A program made the position numbers and the translations under genes. Below the pieces are notes generated by a model. The model did not search any database. It saw nothing but the letters and a program-made list of their open reading frames with translations, and was not told where the DNA came from. A DNA stretch of 17,096 bases from an uncultured Clostridia bacterium (GTDB taxonomy: Bacteria; Bacillota; Clostridia; TANB77; CAG-508): contig CALXPX010000016.1 in assembly GCA_944390305.1 (NCBI GenBank), positions 1-17,096 of the forward strand, written 5' to 3'. Positions 6,830 to 15,193 of the stretch are shown here, piece by piece. Each line of letters begins with the position of its first letter. The stretch's first letter is position 1.

Positions 6830-6873
6830 AAAGAAACGGCCTTATATAGTAAAAATGGTTCGTTTCTTTTAAT
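6830..6873 (+). terminator. Rho-independent terminator of the 69-aa gene
   Basis: The stem AAAGAAACGGCC (6830-6841) pairs with 6858-6869 with nine perfect base pairs (AAAGAAACG with CGTTTCTTT) plus weaker inner pairing. The loop is about 16 nt and the arm ends in a T run. Confidence 0.75.
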
Positions 6874-6907
6874 TTATCATAAATGTATCAAACTGAGCAA
6901 TCTAGCA

Positions 6908-6913
6908 TATAAT
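6908..6913 (+). promoter_or_regulatory. Probable -10 element of the asparagine synthase gene
   Basis: TATAAT lies 18 bases before the start codon, between the upstream terminator and the ATG at 6932. No good -35 box is visible at the right distance. If this is the promoter, the leader is only about 12 nt. Confidence is limited by the missing -35. Confidence 0.35.
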
Positions 6914-6931
6914 TTATGGGAGGAATTTATT

Positions 6932-8785
6932 ATGTGTGGAATTGTAGGTTTTACAAATTATAATTTGAATATGAGAGAGGAAGAAGCTAGAAAAGTTCTT
7001 GAAAATATGAATAATACTTTAAGAAGAAGAGGCCCTGATGAAAATGGTATATATATGAAAGAAGATATATGTATAGCTCATAGTAGATTAATTGTTATAG
7101 ATCCAGACGGTGGAAAACAACCAATGGTGTGTAAATATTTAGGAAATACTTATGTTATTACATATAATGGGCAAATATATAATGCAAAAGAATTAAGAAA
7201 AACTTTAGAAGAAAATGGTTTTGCATTTGAAGGACATAGTGATACAGAGGTATTATTAAAAGCTTTTATATATTATGGATATAATGTAGTAAATTATTTA
7301 AATGGGATTTTTGCATTTGCTATATGGAATGAAGGTAAAAAAGAATTATTTTTAGCAAGAGATCATTTTGGAGTAAAACCTTTATTTTACTCTATAAAAG
7401 ATAAGGAGTTAATTTTTGCATCTGAAATAAAAGCTTTATTTGAGTATCCTAGCATATATCCAAAAATAGATAAAACGGGAATATCAGAACTATTTGGAAT
7501 AGGTCCTGCTCATACCCCAGGAATAGGAGTATTTAAAGGAATAGAAGAATTAAAACCAGCTAATTTTATGGTATTTAATAAAAATGGTATGAAAGTGCAA
7601 GAATATTGGAGATTAAAAAGTAAAGTTCATACAGATGACTATGAAACAACATGCACAAAAGTGAAAGATTTACTTACTGATTCAATAGAAAGACAATTAG
7701 TATCTGATGTACCACTATGTACATTTTTATCTGGAGGATTAGATTCAAGTATAATTACATTATATACTGCAAATTATTGCAAGAAAAATAATTTACCAAT
7801 GATAGATACTTATTCAGTAGATTATATAGATAATGATAAAAATTTTGAAAAAACAGACTTCCAACCAAATTCAGATAGTGAATATATAAATTTAATAACA
7901 AAGAAATTAGGCACAAAGCATCATACTATATTCTTAGATACACCTGAACTTGCAGATAGCTTAAAAGATGCTATGATTGCTAGAGATTTACCAGGAATGG
8001 CAGATGTAGATTCTTCACTTTTATTATTTTGTAAAAATGTAAAGAAAAATGCTACTGTTGCAATTATGGGAGAATGTGCAGATGAAATATTTGGGGGATA
8101 TCCATGGTTTTTTAGAGAAGATGCACTTACAAGTGGAACTTTTCCATGGTCTATTAATATAACTGGTAGACAACATTTATTAAATCCTGAAATAGAAAAG
8201 AAAGTTGATTTGAAACAATATATAGATTATCGATATAATGAAACATTAAATGAAGTAGAACTTTTAGATACAGATACAAAAGAAACGAAAGAAAAAAGAA
8301 AGATTACGTATTTAACAATGTATTGGTTTATGCAAACATTACTTACAAGAACAGATAGAATGGGTATGTATAATGGATTTGAGTTAAGAGTTCCATTTTG
8401 TGATTATCGTTTAGCTGAATATGTATGGAATATTCCATGGGAGACTAAATCTTTAAATGGTAGAGAAAAAGGATTATTAAGATATATAATGAGAAATGAA
8501 TTGCCAAAAGAAATTGTAGAAAGAAAGAAGAGTCCATACCCTAAAACATGGAATCCAACGTATTTAAATAAAGTAAAGGGAATGTTAGAAAAAATAATGG
8601 ATGATGAAAATGCTCCTATTACTGATTTACTTAATAAAGAAGATATAATAGATATATTAAATACAGATGGAAAGTCTTTTACAAGACCATGGTTTGGTCA
8701 ACTTATGACAGGACCACAGCTTATGGCTTATCTTTGCCAAGTAAATATGTGGCTTGAAACATATAAACCAGAGATTGAGATTTAA
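6932..8785 (+). CDS. asnB: Asparagine synthase-type glutamine amidotransferase
   Basis: A 617-aa class II amidotransferase. After Met removal, Cys2 (MCGIVGF) is the N-terminal nucleophile of the glutaminase domain. That domain also shows RRGPDENG (32-39), SRLIVID (51-57), YNGQIYN (78-84) and GHSDTEV (101-107). The synthetase domain has the pyrophosphate loop SGGLDSS (267-273), GECADEIFGGYP (380-391) and ELRVPFCD. Known family chemistry is ATP-dependent amidation of aspartate with glutamine ammonia. The start is set by GGGAGGA (6918-6924), seven bases upstream. It has its own terminator. Its place between the ddl operon and dapF-dapL matters: AsnB-type enzymes of Bacillus and Clostridioides amidate meso-DAP in peptidoglycan precursors. 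That substrate is possible here but the sequence does not prove it. The amidotransferase call is certain; the substrate is not. Confidence 0.9.
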   Translation: MCGIVGFTNYNLNMREEEARKVLENMNNTLRRRGPDENGIYMKEDICIAHSRLIVIDPDGGKQPMVCKYLGNTYVITYNGQIYNAKELRKTLEENGFAFEGHSDTEVLLKAFIYYGYNVVNYLNGIFAFAIWNEGKKELFLARDHFGVKPLFYSIKDKELIFASEIKALFEYPSIYPKIDKTGISELFGIGPAHTPGIGVFKGIEELKPANFMVFNKNGMKVQEYWRLKSKVHTDDYETTCTKVKDLLTDSIERQLVSDVPLCTFLSGGLDSSIITLYTANYCKKNNLPMIDTYSVDYIDNDKNFEKTDFQPNSDSEYINLITKKLGTKHHTIFLDTPELADSLKDAMIARDLPGMADVDSSLLLFCKNVKKNATVAIMGECADEIFGGYPWFFREDALTSGTFPWSINITGRQHLLNPEIEKKVDLKQYIDYRYNETLNEVELLDTDTKETKEKRKITYLTMYWFMQTLLTRTDRMGMYNGFELRVPFCDYRLAEYVWNIPWETKSLNGREKGLLRYIMRNELPKEIVERKKSPYPKTWNPTYLNKVKGMLEKIMDDENAPITDLLNKEDIIDILNTDGKSFTRPWFGQLMTGPQLMAYLCQVNMWLETYKPEIEI

Positions 8786-8800
8786 AATTATTATTTTGTA

Positions 8801-8841
8801 GAAAACTTGAAACTATTTTATAATTTCAAGTTTTCTTTTTT
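8801..8841 (+). terminator. Rho-independent terminator of asnB
   Basis: A perfect 12-bp stem pairs GAAAACTTGAAA (8801-8812) with 8824-8835, has an 11-nt loop, and is followed by six T residues (8836-8841). It begins 15 bases after the asnB stop. Confidence 0.9.
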
Positions 8842-8890
8842 GTTAATATTTTTTTAGGATATCATTTCTAAAAAGGTTTTACTTCTTTAC

Positions 8891-9085
8891 TTATCCTATA
8901 TCATAAGTTTCACAATTATTTTCAAAATATATTTTTATAGGAGTTATAAGGTCTTGTGCATTAGTATAACTCCGAATATCAAAATTAAAATCTAGGTTTT
9001 AAGTATTTATATTAAAATATCCTAAGATGTTATTGTTTTTAGCATCTAAAGAACAATATAAGTAAGTATAGTCACTTTGAATGTC
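8891..9085 (-). pseudogene. Probable remnant of a decayed coding sequence
   Basis: Within the 540-bp gap between asnB and dapF, the minus strand from 9085 to 8891 reads as 65 codons with one internal TAA (complement of 8999-9001). It has protein-like composition: YTYLYCSLDAKNNNILGYFN, then after the stop LDFNFDIRSYTNAQDL and TPIKIYFENNCETYDIG. A second short frame on the same strand (9159-9094, MIKNEKNFVSIPNIF) lies just upstream in another phase, as a frameshifted 5' end might. No ribosome site or intact start is seen. I do not recognise the protein. It could also be a chance open stretch, though the balanced residue content in such AT-rich DNA argues against that. Confidence 0.4.
8940..8973. 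repeat. Inverted repeat in the asnB-dapF spacer
   Basis: GGAGTTATA (8940-8948) and its exact complement TATAACTCC (8965-8973) are separated by 16 nt. No T run follows on either strand, so it is not an ordinary terminator. It falls inside the putative gene remnant and may be incidental. Confidence 0.4.
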
Positions 9086-9240
9086 TTAATATTTTATATA
9101 TAAAAAAAGCTATAAAATATATTTGGAATGCTTACAAAGTTTTTTTCATTCTTTATCATATTAGATTTTTAAAATGTATAAAATATATACTACATATACT
9201 ACTATAGATGCTATAGAAAATAATTTACATCAAAGAGTAA

Positions 9241-9269
9241 TTGACAAATAAGCAAAAGAAATATAAAAT
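9241..9269 (+). promoter_or_regulatory. Sigma-A promoter of dapF-dapL
   Basis: Consensus -35 TTGACA (9241-9246), a 17-nt spacer and TAAAAT (9264-9269). The expected start is near 9276, giving a leader of about 60 nt that I could not match to a lysine riboswitch, which is much longer. Confidence 0.85.
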
Positions 9270-9335
9270 CATAATGAAATTATAAAGATATAATTATATT
9301 TTTATAAATAATTAATACCTTATGAGGTGATAAAT

Positions 9336-10220
9336 ATGATAAAATTTACTAAAATGGAAGGGCTAGGTAATGATTATGTCTATATTGATTCTACTAATCA
9401 AGAATTAGACAATTTGCATGACCTAGCTAAATTTGTAAGTAATAGACATTTGGGAATTGGTTCAGATGGCTTAATACTTATAAAGAAAAGCAAAATTGCA
9501 GATTTTAGAATGCAAATGTTTAACAGCAATGGAAGCGAAGCGGAGATGTGTGGAAATGGAATTAGATGTGTAGGGAAGTTTGTTTACGATAAAGGACTTA
9601 CCAAAAAGCGAGAACTTACAATAGAAACTTTAGCTGGTATAAAAACTTTAAAGTTGAATGTAGAAAATGAAAAAGTAAAGACTGTAGAAGTAGACATGGG
9701 AGAACCTATATTAGAAGAAGAAAAAATTCCAGTAAAAGATGCAAAAGAATTTAAAGGAAACGAAGGAATAAAATTTTTCAAAGTAAATTTAGAAGTAGAT
9801 AAAGATATAAAGGGGCTTACTTGTATTTCAATGGGGAACCCACATGGAATAGAATTTGTAGAAGATATAAATAGTGTAGATATAAATAAAATAGGACCGA
9901 TAATAGAAAATGATATTCATTTTCCCAATAAAGTGAATGTAGAATTCATAGAAATTAAAGATAAAAATCATATAAAAATGAGAGTTTGGGAAAGAGGTGC
10001 AGGAGAAACACTTGCATGTGGAACTGGAGCTTGTGCATCAGTTGTAGCTAGTAATTTAAATGGGTATACAGATAGAAAAGTTAGAGTAGATTTATTAGGT
10101 GGAAGTTTAGATATATATTGGAAAAAAGAAGATAATCATGTATATATGACAGGACCTGCCCAAACTGTATTTGAAGGAGAACTAAATGAGGAGGTAATAG
10201 ATTATGGTAAAAATAAATGA
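9336..10220 (+). CDS. dapF: Diaminopimelate epimerase
   Basis: A 294-aa PLP-independent epimerase that converts LL-DAP to meso-DAP in the cytoplasm, for peptidoglycan and lysine. The start is the ATG at 9336, five bases after GAGGTGA (9324-9330); the GTG at 9327 is part of that ribosome site. The two catalytic cysteines are present: Cys72 in [16 protein letters not shown] and Cys228 in [29 protein letters not shown] at the N-terminus, GSDGL and [11 protein letters not shown] are further family signatures. Length is normal for the family (about 270-300). The end overlaps dapL by 17 bases, so the two consecutive enzymes of the pathway are cotranscribed and probably translationally coupled. A consensus promoter lies about 70 bases upstream. 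The call is secure. Confidence 0.97.
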   Translation: MIKFTKMEGLGNDYVYIDSTNQELDNLHDLAKFVSNRHLGIGSDGLILIKKSKIADFRMQMFNSNGSEAEMCGNGIRCVGKFVYDKGLTKKRELTIETLAGIKTLKLNVENEKVKTVEVDMGEPILEEEKIPVKDAKEFKGNEGIKFFKVNLEVDKDIKGLTCISMGNPHGIEFVEDINSVDINKIGPIIENDIHFPNKVNVEFIEIKDKNHIKMRVWERGAGETLACGTGACASVVASNLNGYTDRKVRVDLLGGSLDIYWKKEDNHVYMTGPAQTVFEGELNEEVIDYGKNK

Positions 10221-11427
10221 AAATTTCAAAGACTTAAAAGAAAACTATTTATTTTCTACTGTAGCAAAAAAAGTAAGTGAATTTCAAGAAAAAAATCCAA
10301 ATAAAAAAGTTATAAAGTTAGGAATAGGTGACGTTACAAGACCAATTCCGAACTCTTGTATAAAAGCAATGAAAAGAGCACTTGATGAAATGTCTAATAG
10401 TAAGACTTTTAGAGGGTATGGGCCAGAGCAAGGATATGAATTTTTAAGAAAGGCAATTGTAGATAATGAATATAAAAATCTAGGTATTGATATTGATGAA
10501 ATTTTTATATCTGATGGTGCTAAATGTGATTGTGGAAATATAGTAGACTTATTTGATAAAGATAACAAAATAGCAATAACTGATCCTGTATATCCAGTTT
10601 ATTTAGATACAAACGTAATGGCAGGGAGAGCTGGAGAGTACATAAATAATAAATATAGTAAAGTTATATATATTCCATTAACAGAAGAAAATAACTTTAT
10701 ACCAGATATGTCGAAAGAAATTCCAGATATAATATATCTTTGTTTTCCTAATAATCCAACAGGAACTGTACTTACTAAAGAACAGCTAAAACTTTGGGTA
10801 GATTATGCAAAAGAAAATAATAGCATTATTATGTTTGATGCTGCATATTGTGAATTTATTACACAAAAAGATATTCCAAAGAGTATATATGAAATAGAGG
10901 GAGCTAAAGAAGTTGCAATAGAATTTAAGAGCTATTCAAAAACAGCAGGCTTTACTGGTATAAGATGTGCATATACTGTTGTACCAAAAACACTTTTTGC
11001 ATGGGATAAAAATAAAGAAAAAATACAATTAAATAAATTATGGAATAGAAGACAATGTACAAAATTCAATGGAGTATCTTATATTACGCAAAGAGGAGCA
11101 GAAGCAATTTATACAAAAGAAGGTAAAAATGAGATAAAAGAAAATATTAATTACTATATGAATAATGCTAGAATAATACTAAAAGGTTTAAAAGAAAAAA
11201 ACATAGTAGCATATGGAGGAATAAATTCACCTTATGTATGGCTAAAAACTCCAAACAATATAAGTTCATGGGATTTCTTTGACAAATTACTTTTAGAAGC
11301 AAATGTCGTAGGAACTCCTGGAGAAGGATTTGGACCAAGTGGAGAAGGATATTTTAGACTAACAGCATTTGGAAGTAAAGAAAATACTATTGAGGCAATG
11401 GACAGAATAAAGTCTATGAAAATATAA
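10204..11427 (+). CDS. dapL: LL-diaminopimelate aminotransferase
   Basis: A 407-aa fold-type I PLP aminotransferase. It makes LL-DAP directly from tetrahydrodipicolinate and glutamate, so it bypasses the succinyl- or acetyl-blocked DAP routes. The DapL N-terminal signature is visible ([33 protein letters not shown]). Other motifs are [14 protein letters not shown] (69-82), [13 protein letters not shown] (101-113), DPVYPVY, the cofactor-binding FPNNPTG (181-187) and FDAAY (211-215). The PLP Lys is Lys246 in [12 protein letters not shown], and [18 protein letters not shown] lies near the end. All active-site motifs are intact. The ATG at 10204 lies nine bases after GAGGAGG, inside the dapF coding end. 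Its product is the substrate of DapF, which explains the overlap. A strong terminator follows. Confidence 0.96.
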   Translation: MVKINENFKDLKENYLFSTVAKKVSEFQEKNPNKKVIKLGIGDVTRPIPNSCIKAMKRALDEMSNSKTFRGYGPEQGYEFLRKAIVDNEYKNLGIDIDEIFISDGAKCDCGNIVDLFDKDNKIAITDPVYPVYLDTNVMAGRAGEYINNKYSKVIYIPLTEENNFIPDMSKEIPDIIYLCFPNNPTGTVLTKEQLKLWVDYAKENNSIIMFDAAYCEFITQKDIPKSIYEIEGAKEVAIEFKSYSKTAGFTGIRCAYTVVPKTLFAWDKNKEKIQLNKLWNRRQCTKFNGVSYITQRGAEAIYTKEGKNEIKENINYYMNNARIILKGLKEKNIVAYGGINSPYVWLKTPNNISSWDFFDKLLLEANVVGTPGEGFGPSGEGYFRLTAFGSKENTIEAMDRIKSMKI

Positions 11428-11463
11428 AAAATATATATAGTAAAATATATAAATTTTATTGCA

Positions 11464-11501
11464 AAAAGGTATAAGCAATTTATGCTTATACCTTTTATTT
11501 T
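11464..11501 (+). terminator. Rho-independent terminator of dapF-dapL
   Basis: A perfect 14-bp stem pairs AAAAGGTATAAGCA (11464-11477) with 11483-11496, with a 5-nt loop and a T-rich tail (TTTTATTTTTA). The A-run on the 5' side could also let it work in reverse. Confidence 0.92.
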
Positions 11502-11594
11502 TATATTTTGTAAAAAGAAAATTAAATTTTATTAAATTATTAAAATATAGAATATTTTTAAGATAATAAGGTAATATTTTTAAATATAGATATA

Positions 11595-11629
11595 AAAACC
11601 GTCTAGGTATTCGGTTTACAAAAAACCGT
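11595..11629. repeat. Nested AAACCG/CGGTTT repeats upstream of mreB
   Basis: AAACCGT occurs at 11596-11602 and again at 11623-11629, with CGGTTT between them at 11612-11617. The middle copy can pair with either flank, giving two mutually exclusive hairpins (loops of 10 and 5 nt). They lie about 40 bases upstream of the mreB -35 box, so they suit an operator or a processed upstream RNA better than an attenuator of that promoter. Confidence 0.4.
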
Positions 11630-11668
11630 AAAAAAATAAACTTTTTTATAGGTTTTGTTAAAAATTGT

Positions 11669-11697
11669 TTGCTATTTTAGCATAAATGTAATATAAT
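11669..11697 (+). promoter_or_regulatory. Sigma-A promoter of the mreB operon
   Basis: TTGCTA (11669-11674), a 17-nt spacer and TATAAT (11692-11697). The expected start is near 11704, giving a leader of about 33 nt to the mreB ATG. Confidence 0.8.
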
Positions 11698-11736
11698 TAT
11701 AATGAATGTGCTAAAATACTGAAAGGAAGATGAAAG

Positions 11737-12744
11737 ATGATAGGCTCAGGGCTAGATATAGGTATTGATTTAGGAACAGCAACAGTAGTTGCATGCGTTA
11801 AAGGAAAAGGAATCGTATTAAGAGAACCCTCAGTTGTAGCAATGAATAAAGAGACAAAAGAAGTACTTGCAGTAGGAAAAGACGCAAGAAAGATGATAGG
11901 CCGTACGCCAAATAATATAATAGCAATAAGACCACTTAGAGATGGTGTTATTTCTGATTTTTCAGCTACATCTAAAATGCTTAAATATTTTATAAATAAA
12001 GCATGTAGTAAAAATACATTTGGTGGTTTTAGAATGATGATATGTGTACCATCACAAATTACAGAAGTAGAAAAAAGAGCTGTTATAGATGTTGCTATGC
12101 AAACAGGAGCAAAAAAGGCATATCTTATAGAAGAACCAGTTGCAGCTGCTATTGGTGCTGGAATAGATATTGCAAAACCATGTGGTAACTTAGTTGTTGA
12201 TGTAGGAGGAGGAACTACAGATATTGCTGTTATTTCAATAGGTGGATCTGTTGTAAGTAATTCTTTGAAAATAGCTGGAGATAAATTTGATAAAAATATT
12301 GTGAAATATATAAAGAAAAAATATAATGTGCTAATTGGAGAAAGAACTGCTGAGGAAATCAAGATGAAAATTGGATGTGTATATCCAAGAAAAGAAGAAA
12401 TAACAATGGAAGCAAGAGGAAGAAACTTAGATACAGGTTTACCTGTAACAATTACACTACGTTCTTCAGAAATAATGGAAGCTTTAATGGAACCAGCTAT
12501 TCAAATTGTAGAAGCAGTAAAAAGTGTATTAGAAAAAACACCACCAGAACTTACAGCAGACATAAGTGATAGAGGTATATATATGACTGGAGGAGGAAGC
12601 CTTTTATACGGATTAGATAAGCTTTTACAAGAAAGAACAGGTATTAATGTAATGATTGCTCAAGATGCAATTTCTTGTGTAGCAATTGGTACAGGAAAAG
12701 CATTAGATAATTTAGATGCGTTAGATGCAAAATCAAGAAAGTAG
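11737..12744 (+). CDS. mreB: MreB/Mbl-type rod shape-determining protein
   Basis: A 335-aa bacterial actin. It polymerises at the inner membrane face and guides the elongation machinery of the side wall. Actin-fold motifs are the phosphate-1 loop DLGTA (11-15), the MreB block RPLRDGVISDF (65-75), CVPSQIT (103-109), EEPVAAAIGAG (132-142), phosphate-2 DVGGGTTDIAV (155-165), GERTAEEIK (201-209) and adenosine-loop TGGGSLL (284-290). Length and motifs are typical, closer in general layout to the Mbl/MreB paralogues of Bacillota than to a cell-division actin. AAAGGA lies nine bases before the ATG. mreC and mreD are not beside it. Instead a TetR regulator starts seven bases after the stop and an acyl-CoA synthetase follows. 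Which MreB paralogue this is cannot be settled from the window. Confidence 0.95.
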   Translation: MIGSGLDIGIDLGTATVVACVKGKGIVLREPSVVAMNKETKEVLAVGKDARKMIGRTPNNIIAIRPLRDGVISDFSATSKMLKYFINKACSKNTFGGFRMMICVPSQITEVEKRAVIDVAMQTGAKKAYLIEEPVAAAIGAGIDIAKPCGNLVVDVGGGTTDIAVISIGGSVVSNSLKIAGDKFDKNIVKYIKKKYNVLIGERTAEEIKMKIGCVYPRKEEITMEARGRNLDTGLPVTITLRSSEIMEALMEPAIQIVEAVKSVLEKTPPELTADISDRGIYMTGGGSLLYGLDKLLQERTGINVMIAQDAISCVAIGTGKALDNLDALDAKSRK

Positions 12745-12751
12745 GTTGTTT

Positions 12752-13318
12752 ATGAATAGAACTAAAAGAAAAATATTTGAAACATCTATGAAACTTTTTG
12801 CTGAAAAAGGATATGACGCTACTAGCATAGAAGAGATTACAGCAGAAGTTGGAGTTGCTAAAGGAACATTATATTATCACTTTTCAAGCAAGGAAGAAAT
12901 TTTTAACTTCTTAATAGAAGAAGGAATGAATTTATTAAAAAATAGTATAAAAATAAAGATAGACAAGCAAAGTAATTATATAGACAAATTAAGAGCTATT
13001 GTATTAATACAAATAAAGATAATTGTAAAATATGAAAACTTTATGACAATAGTGCTTAGTGAACTTTGGGGTAATAGTCCTAGAAGTAAAACATGTAAAA
13101 AATACTTAGATGAATATTTAGAAATAGTAAAATCTATTGTAGAAGAAGGCATAAATATTGGAGAAATAAAACCATATAATGTAGACGTATTAACATCAGA
13201 AATATTTGGATTGGCATGTGCTAGTTTATTACATAAGAAAAATGGTGAAATCAAAATTGAAGAATTATATAAAGATTTAGATCGTAGTTTTATTCAGAAC
13301 TTAAGGAAGGGGAAATAG
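12752..13318 (+). CDS. TetR/AcrR-family transcriptional regulator
   Basis: A 188-aa regulator, taking the ATG at 12752 (AGG at 12743-12745, six bases upstream). An in-frame ATG at 12725 lies inside mreB and would add nine residues without a ribosome site. The N-terminal DNA-binding domain is typical: IFETSMKLFAEKGYDATSIE, ITAEVGVAKGTLYYHFSSKE, in which the helix-turn-helix covers about residues 25-45. The remaining 130 residues are helical and would form the ligand-binding and dimerisation domain. It lies between mreB and an acyl-CoA synthetase, two bases before the latter, so a fatty acid or acyl-CoA ligand is a reasonable inference (as for FadR-like TetR proteins), not a demonstrated one. 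It may control its own operon from the mreB promoter region. Confidence 0.93.
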   Translation: MNRTKRKIFETSMKLFAEKGYDATSIEEITAEVGVAKGTLYYHFSSKEEIFNFLIEEGMNLLKNSIKIKIDKQSNYIDKLRAIVLIQIKIIVKYENFMTIVLSELWGNSPRSKTCKKYLDEYLEIVKSIVEEGINIGEIKPYNVDVLTSEIFGLACASLLHKKNGEIKIEELYKDLDRSFIQNLRKGK

Positions 13319-13320
13319 TA

Positions 13321-15186
13321 ATGAATATTAATATAAAAATGCCAAAATTAAAATTTAGAAAAATAAAAATGGATACAGTAGAAAATCTAGAAAATGTTGA
13401 CATTGATTATGAAAAGATGCAAAAGGAAAAGTTGAAGCAAAAAAGAACAGAACCATATGAAAGAACACATTACAAAACTATAAAAGAATGCTTTAAAGAA
13501 GCTATTGAAAAATATGCTGATAGACCTTGTATATTAGAAAAAATGGATCATAAAGAACCATATAAAACTTTTACATATGAAAAATTCGGAAACGATGTTA
13601 TATCACTTGGAACAGCTATGGTAAAATTACTTAATTTAAAGGATGAAAAAACAATAATAATTGGTGAAACTCAATATGATTGGTATATATCATATATGGC
13701 TACTCTTTGTGGGGCTGGAATTGCAGTGCCAACAGATAGAGAATTACCATTAAATGAATTAGAAAATGTAGTAAAAAGATCAAGAGCAAAGGCAATAATT
13801 TATTCACCAAAAAAAGAAGAAGATATAAAAAAAATAAAAGAAGCTGTTCCAGAAGTAGAATATTTCATAGAAATGAAATCAGATAAACCTTTAGAGGGAA
13901 AAGATGTAGGTATAAATTATTTAATAGAAAATGGTAGAAAGATAGTAGAATCAGGAGATAATTCTTTTATGGAGATGGAAATAGATCCTGAAGAATTTAA
14001 AGTTTTGTTATTTACATCTGGAACTACTTCTAATTCAAAAGGTGTAATGCTTTGCAATAGAAATTTAGCTGAAAATATAAATGCTGTTAAAGCATATGTT
14101 AAATTATATCCAACAGATAGATTTTTTTCAGTACTTCCACTTCATCATACATATGAATCAACAATAGGTTTTTTACTTCCAATTGCACATGGATGCTCTA
14201 TTGCAGTTTGTGAAGGATTAAGATATATTGTGCCAAATCTTCAAGAAGCAAAACCTACAACTGTTTTAACAGTTCCACTTCTTGTAGAAAGTATTTACAA
14301 AAAAATAAATGAAACAATCAAAAAGAGTCATAAAGAAAAGTTAGTAAATTCAATGATACATGTTACAAATGGACTTAAAACATTAGGAATTGATTTAAAG
14401 AAAAAAGTATTTAAAGAAATATATGATAATTTAGGTGGAAATATAAGAATTATAGTTTCAGCAGCAGCTCCTATAGATAAAAAAGTAGGAAATTGGTTAG
14501 AAGATATAGGAATAGTTTTCCTTCAAGGATATGGACTTACAGAAACAGCACCTATTGCAGCTCTAACTCCAGAATATAAACCTATGGTAGGTTCTGCAGG
14601 TAAACCTATAGTTCAGGCAGAAATAAAAGTGGATAATCCTAATGAAAATGGTGAAGGAGAAATTATGATAAAATCTCCAACATTAATGCTTGGATATTAT
14701 GAGGACGAAAAGGCTACAAAAGAAGCAATAGAACCAGATGGATTCTTCCATTCAGGAGATATTGGATATATGGATGAAGAAGGATTTATCTATATAACAG
14801 GAAGAAGTAAAAATGTTATAGTAACTCAAAATGGAAAAAATATATATCCAGAAGAAATTGAAATGATGTTAGATAAAATACCTGAAATAAAAGAAGTAAT
14901 GGTATATGGAAAATCTCCAGAAGGGGAAGAAAGTAAAAGAAAAGATGAAAAAGAATTAATTATTACTGCAAGAGTAATTTTAGATAAAGAAAAAATTCAA
15001 GAACTTCATGGAGATATATCAGATAAGGATGTTTATGATATTATTTGGAATCAAATAAAAGCTGTTAATAAAAAATTAACATCATATAAAGCGGTTAAAT
15101 CTTTAGAAATAAAAGAAGGAGAATTTGAAAAAACATCTACAATGAAAATTAAAAGATATAAAGAATTACAAAAAGATAAAAAATAG
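13321..15186 (+). CDS. AMP-forming long-chain acyl-CoA synthetase
   Basis: A 621-aa ANL-superfamily adenylating enzyme, most like long-chain fatty acid-CoA ligases. It activates a carboxylate as acyl-AMP and passes it to CoA. The P-loop is LLFTSGTTSNSKGVM (229-243). Other motifs are LPLHHTYES (272-280), GYGLTETAP (403-411), GFFHSGDIGYMDEEGF (474-489) and ITGRSKNVIVTQNGKNIYPE (492-511). The C-terminal catalytic loop reads EKTSTMKIKRYKE, with Met where most relatives have Gly (TGKI), but the Lys is kept. Residues 1-45 are a basic, coil-prone extension (MPKLKFRKIKMD) that could touch the membrane. GGAAGGGG precedes the ATG, two bases after the tetR stop. Chain length and physiological acid are unknown; membrane lipid recycling or incorporation of external fatty acids is likely. 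Confidence 0.92.
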   Translation: MNINIKMPKLKFRKIKMDTVENLENVDIDYEKMQKEKLKQKRTEPYERTHYKTIKECFKEAIEKYADRPCILEKMDHKEPYKTFTYEKFGNDVISLGTAMVKLLNLKDEKTIIIGETQYDWYISYMATLCGAGIAVPTDRELPLNELENVVKRSRAKAIIYSPKKEEDIKKIKEAVPEVEYFIEMKSDKPLEGKDVGINYLIENGRKIVESGDNSFMEMEIDPEEFKVLLFTSGTTSNSKGVMLCNRNLAENINAVKAYVKLYPTDRFFSVLPLHHTYESTIGFLLPIAHGCSIAVCEGLRYIVPNLQEAKPTTVLTVPLLVESIYKKINETIKKSHKEKLVNSMIHVTNGLKTLGIDLKKKVFKEIYDNLGGNIRIIVSAAAPIDKKVGNWLEDIGIVFLQGYGLTETAPIAALTPEYKPMVGSAGKPIVQAEIKVDNPNENGEGEIMIKSPTLMLGYYEDEKATKEAIEPDGFFHSGDIGYMDEEGFIYITGRSKNVIVTQNGKNIYPEEIEMMLDKIPEIKEVMVYGKSPEGEESKRKDEKELIITARVILDKEKIQELHGDISDKDVYDIIWNQIKAVNKKLTSYKAVKSLEIKEGEFEKTSTMKIKRYKELQKDKK

Positions 15187-15193
15187 TAATTGT

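Noticed and set aside
6830..6931. A T-box or amino-acid-responsive leader before asnB
   Set aside because: The space after the upstream terminator is about 60 bases, too short for a T-box; no T-box consensus is seen.
8940..8973. A riboswitch or terminator at the GGAGTTATA inverted repeat
   Set aside because: No T run, no recognisable aptamer core, and the dapF promoter lies far downstream of it.
9174..9251. A 25-codon plus-strand ORF in the asnB-dapF spacer (MYKIYTTYTTIDAIENN start)
   Set aside because: No ribosome site, very short, and its end overlaps the dapF -35 box.
11697..12362. A 221-codon minus-strand open frame antisense to mreB
   Set aside because: It is the shadow of the mreB codons: it lies wholly opposite a well-recognised gene, has Ser/Ile/Phe-rich composition typical of antisense frames and no ribosome site or promoter of its own.
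12375..12569. A 64-codon plus-strand frame inside mreB
   Set aside because: Out-of-frame overlap with strongly conserved mreB; Arg/Lys/Asn-rich composition typical of a shifted frame.
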